The notes under the pieces: model-generated
Told to the model about the DNA's origin: nothing
Database searches by the model: none
Seen by the model: the letters and a program-made list of their open reading frames with translations, nothing else
Assembly: GCA_017425745.1 (NCBI GenBank)
Contig: JAFOXT010000383.1
Coordinates: forward strand, 1-5,607
Length of the DNA stretch: 5,607 nucleotides
Direction: 5' to 3'
Origin: Clostridia bacterium
GTDB taxonomy: Bacteria; Bacillota; Clostridia; Oscillospirales; Acutalibacteraceae
Part shown: positions 1-5,607 of the stretch, piece after piece
Layout of the letters: each line of letters starts with the position of its first letter
Numbering within the stretch: position 1 is the stretch's first letter
Program-made: the position numbers and the translations under genes

Positions 1-996
1 CTTCTTTTCGCCGTCCATTGTGTACTTGAGTACATCCATCTTCCATGTGTAAGTTGTTGTCTTGTGTTCAGCTGTTTCCCATTTGCTGTCTTCACCGTAT
101 GAAAGCTTAACTGTGTTGTCGTTACCGTCAACTACGATGTTAGCATTTTCATTAAGAGTTGCTGAGTAGTAAACTGTGAACTGTGTACCCTTAGCAAGAC
201 CTGCGATGAATTCATTCTTGAATGCAACGTCAAATGTGTGACCGTCAGCAGGTGAAACTGTAACTGTGTAGTTAGCAGCATCTACTGTTGTGCCGTCAGC
301 AAGCTTTACAACAACGTCATTGTTGAATGTAAGACCAGCTTCCATTGTATCGTGCATTACATAGTTTGTTGCACCAACGCCAACTGTGATTGTTGACTTG
401 TAGTTAACAACCTGGTCGATATCAGCATCGTTAACCTTGCCCCAACCTTCGTCTGCGTTATTCATTTCGCTGTCTTCCTGAACGAACTTGTCGATGTCAG
501 GCTTTTCGTTCTTTTCGTGTGCGTTGAATGTGTTGTCAACATTTGTAAGAGCACAGATTGTACCGAGTGATGTGTCGATTGCATAGTAACCGAGAGGAAC
601 ATCAGTGAATGTTACATCACCGTCGTTAGCAGCAGTTTTTGTTGCTGTTGCAGCGATGCCCTTTCCCTTTGCATAAGCAACAGCTGCCTTAGCAAGTTCT
701 GCTTTTCTTGCATCTGATTCATCGCCGTTCCATTCGATTGTGCCTGTTTCAGCATTTGTCTTAAGGTAAGCTGCGCCATCAACTGCAAGGAAATCTTCCC
801 ATTCCTCAACTACAGTGTAACGACCCTGAGTTGTGCTGCCTTCAACGGGAGCAAAGTCAAGAATCTTGTAGATGTTGTACTTTGCGCCTGAAAGTGCGTT
901 GTCGATTGTGATTGTGCCTGTACCGGCTGCGAATGCGATTGTTCCCATTGAGAGAACGAGGGTAAGTGCTAATAAAACTGCAAATAATTTCTTCAT
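1..996 (-). CDS. Major (backbone) pilin, isopeptide-forming fimbrial protein, 3' end beyond window
   Basis: A 332-residue N-terminal part is visible; the frame is open at base 1, so the C-terminus and sorting signal are missing. It starts at ATG 994-996 with a GAAAGGA ribosome-binding site 9 nt upstream. Residues 1-23 are a classic signal peptide (MKK, hydrophobic core, cleavage near AFA|AG). Residues about 25-158 form the N-terminal domain, with Lys44 in YNIYK and a DVPLGYYAID strand typical of SpaA/FctA-type pilins. Residues about 165-300 match the fimbrial isopeptide D2 type: Lys170 (DIDKFV), Asp216 (MHDTMEAGLTF) and Asn294 (DNTVKLSYG) are the likely cross-link triad. Residues from about 313 begin a Cna-B domain, with Lys324 (DVLKYT) as its expected bond lysine. 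The polymerisation lysine is probably Lys162 in AHEKNEKP, between the domains. It follows the large adhesin in the same orientation. C-ending codons (about 12 TAC to 3 TAT) suggest high expression, as expected for a shaft subunit. Backbone rather than minor pilin is an inference from domain order and operon position. Confidence 0.9.
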   Translation of the reverse strand, partial: MKKLFAVLLALTLVLSMGTIAFAAGTGTITIDNALSGAKYNIYKILDFAPVEGSTTQGRYTVVEEWEDFLAVDGAAYLKTNAETGTIEWNGDESDARKAELAKAAVAYAKGKGIAATATKTAANDGDVTFTDVPLGYYAIDTSLGTICALTNVDNTFNAHEKNEKPDIDKFVQEDSEMNNADEGWGKVNDADIDQVVNYKSTITVGVGATNYVMHDTMEAGLTFNNDVVVKLADGTTVDAANYTVTVSPADGHTFDVAFKNEFIAGLAKGTQFTVYYSATLNENANIVVDGNDNTVKLSYGEDSKWETAEHKTTTYTWKMDVLKYTMDGEKK

Positions 997-1073
997 TTTA
1001 ATACATCCTTTCTTTTTTGAAATTTGCAATTTTTTTTGATTTTTTGCATTCTCCGTCTTCTTGTGTCGGGAGA
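997..1073 (-). other. A-rich 77-nt intergenic leader with a small hairpin
   Basis: The gap between the adhesin stop and the pilin start contains an imperfect inverted repeat (arms at 1050-1055 and 1067-1073, TCTCCG against CGGGAGA, one bulged base, 11-nt loop). In the minus direction the hairpin is followed by A runs, not a T run, so it is not a rho-independent terminator. It could be a stabilising 5' stem, a processing site, or chance. No small gene is seen here. The two pilin genes are probably co-transcribed, with a possible extra promoter just upstream. Confidence 0.5.
1006..1012 (-). promoter_or_regulatory. Ribosome-binding site of the major pilin gene
   Basis: Minus-strand GAAAGGA lies 9 nt before the ATG at 996. 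The surrounding leader is almost entirely A/T with long A runs, so the site should be unstructured and accessible, which fits a highly translated gene. Confidence 0.75.
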
Positions 1074-1101
1074 TTATGTCGACCTCCTTTCACGTTTTCG
1101 A
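1073..1101 (-). promoter_or_regulatory. Candidate internal promoter for the major pilin
   Basis: On the minus strand TCGAAA (1096-1101, four of six matches to TTGACA) is separated by 17 nt from CATAAT (1073-1078, five of six to TATAAT). It overlaps the last codons of the adhesin gene and would give a leader of about 70 nt that starts at the small hairpin. Such matches are common by chance in this base composition, so the call is weak. It is listed because shaft pilins are usually needed in large excess over ancillary pilins. Confidence 0.2.
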
Positions 1102-4100
1102 CGAATCGTGCTATACAATATCGGGAATGCCATTAAGGCAACACCGATAATTGTCAAAGGTAAGGTGCCTGTGCCGCCTGTTTCGGGAAGCACAAAGCCG
1201 TAGCTGTAGTTTTCCACAGCAATAAGTGTTGTAACGGTCTGGATTATACCGTCGGGGTCGGGATTATAGAAATAGAAATATACGGGCTTCTGAAGAATAT
1301 TATATCCGATAGGCGGAACATATTCAACCAAGGCATAAGGGCCTCCGACAGTAAGGTACTGAGTTTTAATTTCAACCGTACCGTCTGCACCTGTTGTATA
1401 TGAGCCGATATAACCGAGGGTTTTATTGTTATCTGTAACGATATATCTGTCAACCGAATCGGGCGGTGTTGCTTTCGGGTCGCCCATAGGACCGTAAAGA
1501 AGGAAGGTAACGTCGGGTAATCTTACGTCTGTTGTACCGTCCTGCTTTAAAAGAGTAATTTCGTGCATTGAAGCTGACGCGTCACCGCTGTGATCCTGCA
1601 CCTGGAAGGTAGCATCAATAATATCGGTTACCTCAGCGCTTGCGTTGATGCTTACACTGTTGCTTATTGAAACAAGACCGCTTTCAGTAATAAGGGTTGA
1701 ATAGTCAATTTTTATATGAAGCTCATCAGGTACAACAAAAGTCAGCTTATTGGAATTCTGATCGTAGGTAACAGAGCAATCATACTCATCAGTACTGTCA
1801 AAATCAACCCACTCGCCGTTTTCATCTTCATAGTACAGCTTTATTGACTCCCAATAAACTGAAAGGTTAGGTGTCATTGTATCTTCAATTACAAGCTCAT
1901 CTATACCCTTAAGGATATCAAGAGAATAGCGGTTGATATGAATATCAAAATCCAGTCTGTTATCCTTCTGAACTGCATTTTTATCAATAAGACCCGTTTC
2001 AAACTCTACTCTGTCTGTTGCAGGGCCTGAAGAGCCGTCCGTATCCCATTTGATTTCCGCAGTATTATCAAGCTCGTACTCGTTATGCTCGGTTGAGTAA
2101 AGGTATTCGTCTTTAAGCCTGAGCTTGTAGGTGAAAACGTGCATACCGCCTGCACCTATCTGATTACAGTACTTCTGATAATCAGTAAAAGGTTTTATCC
2201 AGCTGATTGTTTTCGATGGCAAATCAGGGTTGGTCTGACTTAATTTGAACTCATTTGCCTGTATATTCATTGTGTTACCTGAAACCTTACCGTCATAAAC
2301 ATATTTGTTATACCAGACTGAATTGTTCCATGGGTCGTAACAAGTAACCATAAGTGAGCCTTCCACATATTCAAGCTTTTCATCAAAGGTATCGTTGAAG
2401 GTTATAGGATAAGCTGATACAAGATAACCCTGATTACCGCCCGAACCGGGAATAGTATTATAAAATACAACCTCGTAATCAATATAACCGTTTTCTTCTA
2501 CGAATGATTTCTTTGTAATCTTAGGTGAATATTTGTAGGACGTTGAATCGGTAGTTGAAATTACATCTGTATAGTTGAAATATACTTCGTTGGCAAGCGT
2601 TTCTTCTTCAAGCAACACATCACCTACAGTTTTATTTCCGCTGAGCTCACCTGTCCATTCTATGCCTGTTTTTGCATCAAAGGGAATTTTATATGTAATT
2701 GTAAGAACTGAATCCTCACTGAGTATCCACTTTGATGACTCATTGGTTTTTTCAGATGTGTTGAAATAAACCTTAAAGCTATGATGCATATTATCTGTTG
2801 GCGCTTCAAGAATATAAGTGTTCTCTGTAGGACCGCCTGCCACATAAGGTGTAAAGGTAACTGTTTTTCCGCTTTTTGTTTCAGCGGTAATTACAAAATC
2901 CTCAGGCATATTTTCAACATAGAGATAGCCTTCATTGTTTCCGTCATAGCCCCAGAAAGCAGATAAATCTGAGAAATAGAAATTACCCCAGTCTTTAATT
3001 ACTCCCGGAACATCGGCTTCAATAGTGAAGTATACATATTCGCCATCGTCACCTTTAGCGCTTTTGTTAACTCTTGGAATAAATCCTACAACATCAGCTT
3101 CACCGCCTGCAGTTTCGTACTTACCGTTAATAGTAGCAGAAACGCTGTTATTGTATTGCTGCTGTTCGCCCTCATCCGGAATATCGTAGGTTGTATAATA
3201 GAAAATATCAAACATATATCCGTCGGGAAGAGGGAAGCTCATTGAATTGCCGTTAATAGTTACTTGATCCCAGCTTAAATGTTGGTCTGCAAGTCGGTTA
3301 CCCCATTCATCGTAATGCTTGATGAGAATAGGCTGATCCGTATAGTACTGAAGTCCTTCACCAAGGGTATCGATAACTACTGTTCCCTGAAGATTGCTGT
3401 TATTCTTCTTGATTGCAACCTCCCATTCAATAACGGGAATTTCGTTGCCTTCTGCATCCTTAACAACAGTCTGCTTACCGTCCTTGGTCATCTTTTCGGT
3501 TTCAACCCTAAGCCAGTCATCCTTCCAAAGATGAATTGTTTCACCGTTTGAGTCTTTGGCTGTCAGGTCAAGACCGTTCCACATATCAACGGTATCATTA
3601 GAAAGCAAATGATCGTATATCTGTGTTTTATATGTTATAAGGAAACCGTCACCTGCAGCGAAATCAGGAAAATCAGAAAGTCTGAAACCACCTTCAGCCC
3701 CCTCTTTAGGGTGATCGCTTATTGTTGGCTGCGGGTCAAGAACATTTCCCTCAAGGTCTGTTACAACAATTGTATCTCTGAGCGTATAGTGGTTTTCCCA
3801 TATCTGGTCGTCCAGCACAAAATCTTTTACAAGACCGTGAGTTGCTTCAACCATAATGGTATACTCAACTGTATGATTATCGCTGTCATATTCACCATGG
3901 GTTTTGGTTGCATTTATTCCTGCACCGCCGTCGATGCTATATTCTACTTTTACTTCGTTACCGTAATCTACTACCAATCCGTCGCCGGCCTCATTTGAAC
4001 CTATTTGCGCATTAAAGTTAATTGTGAACTCTACGTTAGAGTATTTTGCACCAAAGCATAATCCGCTTTCATCGTCGTCAAATATAACAACAAGTTGTCC

Positions 4101-5432
4101 ATCTTCATAAAGAAAATATCTGCCGACATTTTCAACGGTTCCGTTTTCTGTTTTTGCAGTAATCGGATGCCACTCCGTAAAGGGTTCAAATTCAATGTTA
4201 TCAGGAATCTGATAATGGAGATGGTGGTCTTCGTCGTGCTTGAACTGTATCCATTTATCACCCGTATTTACCTCAGCAAATGTCATTGAAATAACATAAG
4301 TCTGTCCGATATATACTTTTGAATCCGGGCCAAGTATGGTACCGTCCTCGGTTCTGAGATGTACATCTTTAACTACCTTTGTAAGATCGTTAATCTCTTC
4401 GATTGTGGCTGTTGGTGTGTTGAAAAGAATAAGCTGTTCATATTTGCTTTCAGCTGTTTCTTCAATCTCAGGAGGAAGCTCTTCTTTTTCTTTGTCAACT
4501 TCCTTATCCTCAGCAAAGCTGAGCTCACCTGTAAGGCCGTAGCCCATAACATCGTCGGATTTTTCAATGCTTTTTGTTTCAACTCTGTTATTGCTGTCAC
4601 CCATTACAACAACAAAGCTTTCATCGCTTACCGATGTGATAACAGCTGTACTGTCGGCTTTTTCGTCACCGTCAGTATCAAGGAAGACTACGTCGCCTCT
4701 TTCGGGAGTATATTCGTCTTTGGCTTCATAAACGCCTCTTTGCTGCCATGCAAGCCTCATTGCTTCTGCACCTGAAGCTTTTAATTCAGCAGCATTATTG
4801 ATGTTTGAATAGTGAAGGCAAAAAGCCACAAACATTGTGTTCCACTTGCCGTAAGGATTGCCGTACCATTCGCCGTAACGGGTATATCCGTTTTGATTTC
4901 CGTCTGAATCATATTCAAAATTGTTGCCGCTTTCTTCATATCCTACCTGAGAAAGTGCAACCGCAACAAGATTTTCGGGAATATTATTTGTAATTTCAAC
5001 ATCCTTCAGGGTAGCAAGCCAGTCGCTTACTGTTTCCATATCAGCAGTTTTATCAGGGAAACATTCCTCTGTGTGAGTGTGTTCTGTTTCAGTGCAGACA
5101 AGTGTTACATCATAGCACTCTTCTGAGTGAGTATGAGTTTCTGCAGTTTCTTCATCAGACAAGGATGCGTCATCTGAGCTTTCTTCATAAAGAGTTGTTA
5201 ATGCTTCATCAAATCCGCAGATTACTTCGCTTATGTAACATTCACCGCTGTGCTTATGCTCGCTGAGTCCACAGAAGGCTTCACCTGTAACAGTTATTCC
5301 AACCAGCTTCAGCCACCAGAAAACAACAATTGCAACAATAAAGGCTGATATAACAAATACAGTGGCAAGTTTTTTACTGTCCAGTCTGAATTTTTTATGC
5401 TTATCAAGATAAATACGACCAACGTTTTTCAA
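1074..5432 (-). CDS. Giant LPXTG-anchored adhesin / ancillary (tip) pilin with degenerate CHAP-like domain
   Basis: About 1452 residues. I chose the TTG at 5430-5432 because a perfect AAGGAGG lies 8 nt upstream; the in-frame GTG at 5441 overlaps that site and is an unlikely start. Domains in order: basic cytoplasmic tail 1-21; hydrophobic signal/membrane segment 22-46, with possible cleavage after GEA near 52; three HxHxxxC motifs 54-124; CHAP-like domain about 152-300 lacking the catalytic Cys and His; acidic Glu/Lys/Pro linker about 301-327; adhesin-like beta domain about 327-507; five isopeptide-type beta modules about 508-1279; Cna-B domain about 1289-1408; LPETG at 1415-1419, hydrophobic segment 1423-1443 and an Arg/Lys tail. 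Sortase would attach it to the wall or to the pilus. It is preceded by a signal peptidase gene and followed by the backbone pilin gene, so a tip or ancillary adhesin role is inferred. The ligand cannot be told from the sequence. Codon use is more A/T-ending than in the pilin. Confidence 0.92.
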   Translation of the reverse strand: MKNVGRIYLDKHKKFRLDSKKLATVFVISAFIVAIVVFWWLKLVGITVTGEAFCGLSEHKHSGECYISEVICGFDEALTTLYEESSDDASLSDEETAETHTHSEECYDVTLVCTETEHTHTEECFPDKTADMETVSDWLATLKDVEITNNIPENLVAVALSQVGYEESGNNFEYDSDGNQNGYTRYGEWYGNPYGKWNTMFVAFCLHYSNINNAAELKASGAEAMRLAWQQRGVYEAKDEYTPERGDVVFLDTDGDEKADSTAVITSVSDESFVVVMGDSNNRVETKSIEKSDDVMGYGLTGELSFAEDKEVDKEKEELPPEIEETAESKYEQLILFNTPTATIEEINDLTKVVKDVHLRTEDGTILGPDSKVYIGQTYVISMTFAEVNTGDKWIQFKHDEDHHLHYQIPDNIEFEPFTEWHPITAKTENGTVENVGRYFLYEDGQLVVIFDDDESGLCFGAKYSNVEFTINFNAQIGSNEAGDGLVVDYGNEVKVEYSIDGGAGINATKTHGEYDSDNHTVEYTIMVEATHGLVKDFVLDDQIWENHYTLRDTIVVTDLEGNVLDPQPTISDHPKEGAEGGFRLSDFPDFAAGDGFLITYKTQIYDHLLSNDTVDMWNGLDLTAKDSNGETIHLWKDDWLRVETEKMTKDGKQTVVKDAEGNEIPVIEWEVAIKKNNSNLQGTVVIDTLGEGLQYYTDQPILIKHYDEWGNRLADQHLSWDQVTINGNSMSFPLPDGYMFDIFYYTTYDIPDEGEQQQYNNSVSATINGKYETAGGEADVVGFIPRVNKSAKGDDGEYVYFTIEADVPGVIKDWGNFYFSDLSAFWGYDGNNEGYLYVENMPEDFVITAETKSGKTVTFTPYVAGGPTENTYILEAPTDNMHHSFKVYFNTSEKTNESSKWILSEDSVLTITYKIPFDAKTGIEWTGELSGNKTVGDVLLEEETLANEVYFNYTDVISTTDSTSYKYSPKITKKSFVEENGYIDYEVVFYNTIPGSGGNQGYLVSAYPITFNDTFDEKLEYVEGSLMVTCYDPWNNSVWYNKYVYDGKVSGNTMNIQANEFKLSQTNPDLPSKTISWIKPFTDYQKYCNQIGAGGMHVFTYKLRLKDEYLYSTEHNEYELDNTAEIKWDTDGSSGPATDRVEFETGLIDKNAVQKDNRLDFDIHINRYSLDILKGIDELVIEDTMTPNLSVYWESIKLYYEDENGEWVDFDSTDEYDCSVTYDQNSNKLTFVVPDELHIKIDYSTLITESGLVSISNSVSINASAEVTDIIDATFQVQDHSGDASASMHEITLLKQDGTTDVRLPDVTFLLYGPMGDPKATPPDSVDRYIVTDNNKTLGYIGSYTTGADGTVEIKTQYLTVGGPYALVEYVPPIGYNILQKPVYFYFYNPDPDGIIQTVTTLIAVENYSYGFVLPETGGTGTLPLTIIGVALMAFPILYSTIRRKRERRST
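1082..1090 (-). other. Orphan Shine-Dalgarno-like sequence in the last adhesin codons
   Basis: Minus-strand AAAGGAGGT is a full-strength anti-16S match inside codons for the C-terminal Arg-rich tail (AGG AGG are tandem Arg codons). No ATG, GTG or TTG follows at 5-12 nt, so it does not seem to start a gene. It may slow ribosomes at the membrane-retention tail or be coincidental to the AGG codons. Confidence 0.5.
1107..1190 (-). other. Cell-wall sorting signal: LPETG, membrane segment, basic tail
   Basis: LPETG is encoded at 1176-1190 (residues 1415-1419), followed by GTGTLP and a hydrophobic stretch TIIGVALMAFPILY, with RRKRERR ending the protein just downstream. This is a complete sortase substrate signal. 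Sortase cleaves between Thr and Gly and joins the protein to a pilin lysine or to the peptidoglycan precursor. Confidence 0.95.
1209..1568 (-). other. Cna-B (SpaA-like) domain of the adhesin
   Basis: Residues about 1289-1408 have the Cna-B strand order: ITLLKQDG with Lys1296, a VTFLLYGP strand, a GADGTVEI strand, the GPYALVEYVPPIGY strand with Glu1370, and a final IAVENYS strand with Asn1408. Lys1296 and Asn1408, with Glu1370 as catalyst, fit the known intramolecular isopeptide bond of this fold. It sits directly before LPETG, as a rigid wall-proximal spacer. Confidence 0.85.
1596..3911 (-). other. Stalk of five tandem isopeptide-type beta modules
   Basis: Residues about 508-1279 divide into five diverged beta modules of roughly 130-185 residues. 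Each begins with a lysine-bearing strand, has an acidic residue in a central strand often followed by Thr, and ends in a strand with Asn. Candidate triads are Lys510/Asp541-542/Asn619, Lys647 or 650/Asp688/Asn761-762, Lys790/Asp822/Asn948, Lys974-975/Asp1014/Asn1123 and Lys1151/Asp1184/Asn1258. The pattern resembles the fimbrial D2 family, but boundaries are set by eye. Confidence 0.6.
3912..4454 (-). other. Adhesin-like beta domain (Cna/SpaA N-terminal type)
   Basis: Residues about 327-507 contain IGQTYVISMTF, LHYQIPDNIEF, VGRYFLYEDGQLVVIFDDD and VEFTINFNAQI. This strand order (an 'ideal start' strand, a YQIPDN strand, then a 'dG.v.i.F.d' strand) is typical of the first ligand-binding-like domain in many Firmicute Cna-B adhesins. 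It is the most likely binding module besides the CHAP-like domain. No ligand can be assigned. Confidence 0.5.
4533..4979 (-). other. CHAP-like amidase domain, apparently catalytically dead
   Basis: Residues about 152-300 carry the CHAP/amidase landmarks ALSQVGYEE, YGEWYGNPYGKW, MFVAFCLHYS, PERGDVVFLD and a GDSNN segment. In active relatives the W-C-A-x-F-V motif supplies the nucleophilic Cys; here it is W-N-T-M-F-V (Asn198, codon 4839-4841). The HVGIV histidine is replaced by Ser261 (codon 4650-4652) in STAVIT. The fold is recognisable but both key catalytic residues are absent, so a binding rather than a peptidoglycan-cutting role is inferred. Confidence 0.8.
5061..5273 (-). repeat. Cys/His-rich HxHxxxC repeat segment of the adhesin
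   Basis: Residues 54-124 hold three HxHxxxC motifs (HKHSGEC, HTHSEEC, HTHTEEC), with partner cysteines at 54, 72 and 113, giving six cysteines and six motif histidines. The repeats are separated by acidic Ser/Glu/Asp linkers. Similar CGxxEHxHxxxCY repeats are familiar in surface proteins of gut Firmicutes. Metal binding or paired disulfides are both possible; I know of no established function. Confidence 0.75.
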
Positions 5433-5440
5433 ACCTGCCA

Positions 5441-5447
5441 CCTCCTT
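5441..5447 (-). promoter_or_regulatory. Ribosome-binding site that decides the adhesin start (TTG at 5432)
   Basis: Minus-strand AAGGAGG ends 8 nt before TTG 5430-5432. The alternative GTG at 5439-5441 overlaps its final G, which leaves no spacer. A strong site with a weak TTG codon is a common way of moderating expression. Confidence 0.85.
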
Positions 5448-5469
5448 ATGTTTGATATTTATGCTAAGG

Positions 5470-5607
5470 TTAATCTACAAAACTTACGCTGTCAAACGGC
5501 CATATTCTGAAAAATATTTTTCCGACAATATACTCTTCGCTTACAAGGCCGATTACACTGCTTCGGCTGTCTATTGATGTTGAACGGTGATCACCCAGAA
5601 CAAAATA
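5470..5607 (-). CDS. Signal peptidase I, C-terminal fragment (5' end beyond window)
   Basis: Only the last 45 codons and TAA are present; the gene runs off the right edge, with base 5607 as the first base of a codon. YFVLGDHRSTSIDSR is the conserved box of type I signal peptidases (usual form GDNRxxSxDSRxxG), followed by VIGLVSEEYIVGKIFFRIWPFD, the usual C-terminal strand that often reads GxVxxxxIxGkaffxxwP. The Asn of GDNR is His here. There is no C-terminal membrane segment, as in Gram-positive forms. The catalytic Ser and Lys lie outside the window, so activity cannot be judged. It ends 37 nt before the adhesin start, in the same orientation, which implies one operon and a role in maturing or assembling these pilins, as for the SipA/LepA proteins of streptococcal pilus islands. 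Some of those have lost the catalytic residues. Confidence 0.9.
   Translation of the reverse strand, partial: YFVLGDHRSTSIDSRSSVIGLVSEEYIVGKIFFRIWPFDSVSFVD

Noticed and set aside
612..809. 65-codon minus-strand reading frame inside the pilin gene
   Set aside because: Low-complexity Gln/Leu product in another frame of the clear pilin coding sequence; no separate ribosome-binding site or family resemblance.
997..1026. TTGCAA ... TATTAA as a promoter for the pilin
   Set aside because: The putative -10 would lie within a few bases of the ATG and the spacing is too long, leaving no room for a leader with the ribosome-binding site.
1050..1073. Rho-independent terminator between adhesin and pilin
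   Set aside because: The stem is short and bulged with an 11-nt loop, and on the coding strand it is followed by A runs rather than T runs.
2155..2170. Internal thioester (Cys-Gln) motif at YCNQIG in the stalk, as in Cpa-type pilins or C3 proteins
   Set aside because: Cys and Gln are two residues apart, which fits neither the CxEQ motif nor the separated Cys/TQxA motifs of pilin thioester domains.
3609..3998. 129-codon plus-strand open frame opposite the adhesin
   Set aside because: Antisense shadow of a well-supported domain region; Cys/Phe/Ile-rich product typical of reverse-complement translation, without recognisable motif.
4359..4775. 138-codon plus-strand open frame opposite the CHAP-like region
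   Set aside because: Hydrophobic-looking product arises from the reverse complement of Glu/Lys-rich codons; no credible start context.

Overview
The window looks like part of a sortase-dependent pilus (surface adhesin) operon from a low-to-moderate-GC, gut-type Firmicute. Clostridia of the Ruminococcus/Eubacterium kind are the best guess, judged from the protein style (Cys/His-rich N-terminal repeats, CHAP-like module, Cna-B domain, LPETG) and from strong AAGGAGG ribosome-binding sites. No genus can be fixed from this sequence alone. All supported genes lie on the minus strand, so the operon reads from right to left.

Right edge (5607-5470): the C-terminal 45 codons of a signal peptidase I, recognised by its GDxRxxSxDSR box. 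After a 37-nt gap comes a very large wall-anchored adhesin (5432-1074, about 1452 aa). In order it has a basic N-terminus with a membrane-spanning signal, three HxHxxxC motifs, a CHAP-like domain that has lost its catalytic Cys and His, an adhesin-like beta domain, five tandem isopeptide-type beta modules, a Cna-B domain, and an LPETG sorting signal. After a 77-nt A-rich gap the third gene starts (996 to the left edge, open). It encodes a secreted major pilin with a signal peptide, an N-terminal domain, a fimbrial D2 domain and the first strand of a C-terminal Cna-B domain. Its sorting signal and the expected class C sortase would lie beyond base 1.

Inferred cooperation: the signal peptidase matures the pilins at the membrane, the large protein serves as tip or ancillary adhesin, and the small highly expressed protein is the polymerising shaft. 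The layout recalls streptococcal pilus islands, where a signal-peptidase-like protein sits among the pilin genes, but the peptidase here comes first.

The points most worth a second look are the inactivated CHAP-like domain, the HxHxxxC array of unknown role, the repeated Lys-Asp-Asn pattern in the stalk, and the atypical pilin motif. No RNA gene, CRISPR array, mobile element or convincing rho-independent terminator was seen. The plus strand carries no gene I can support.
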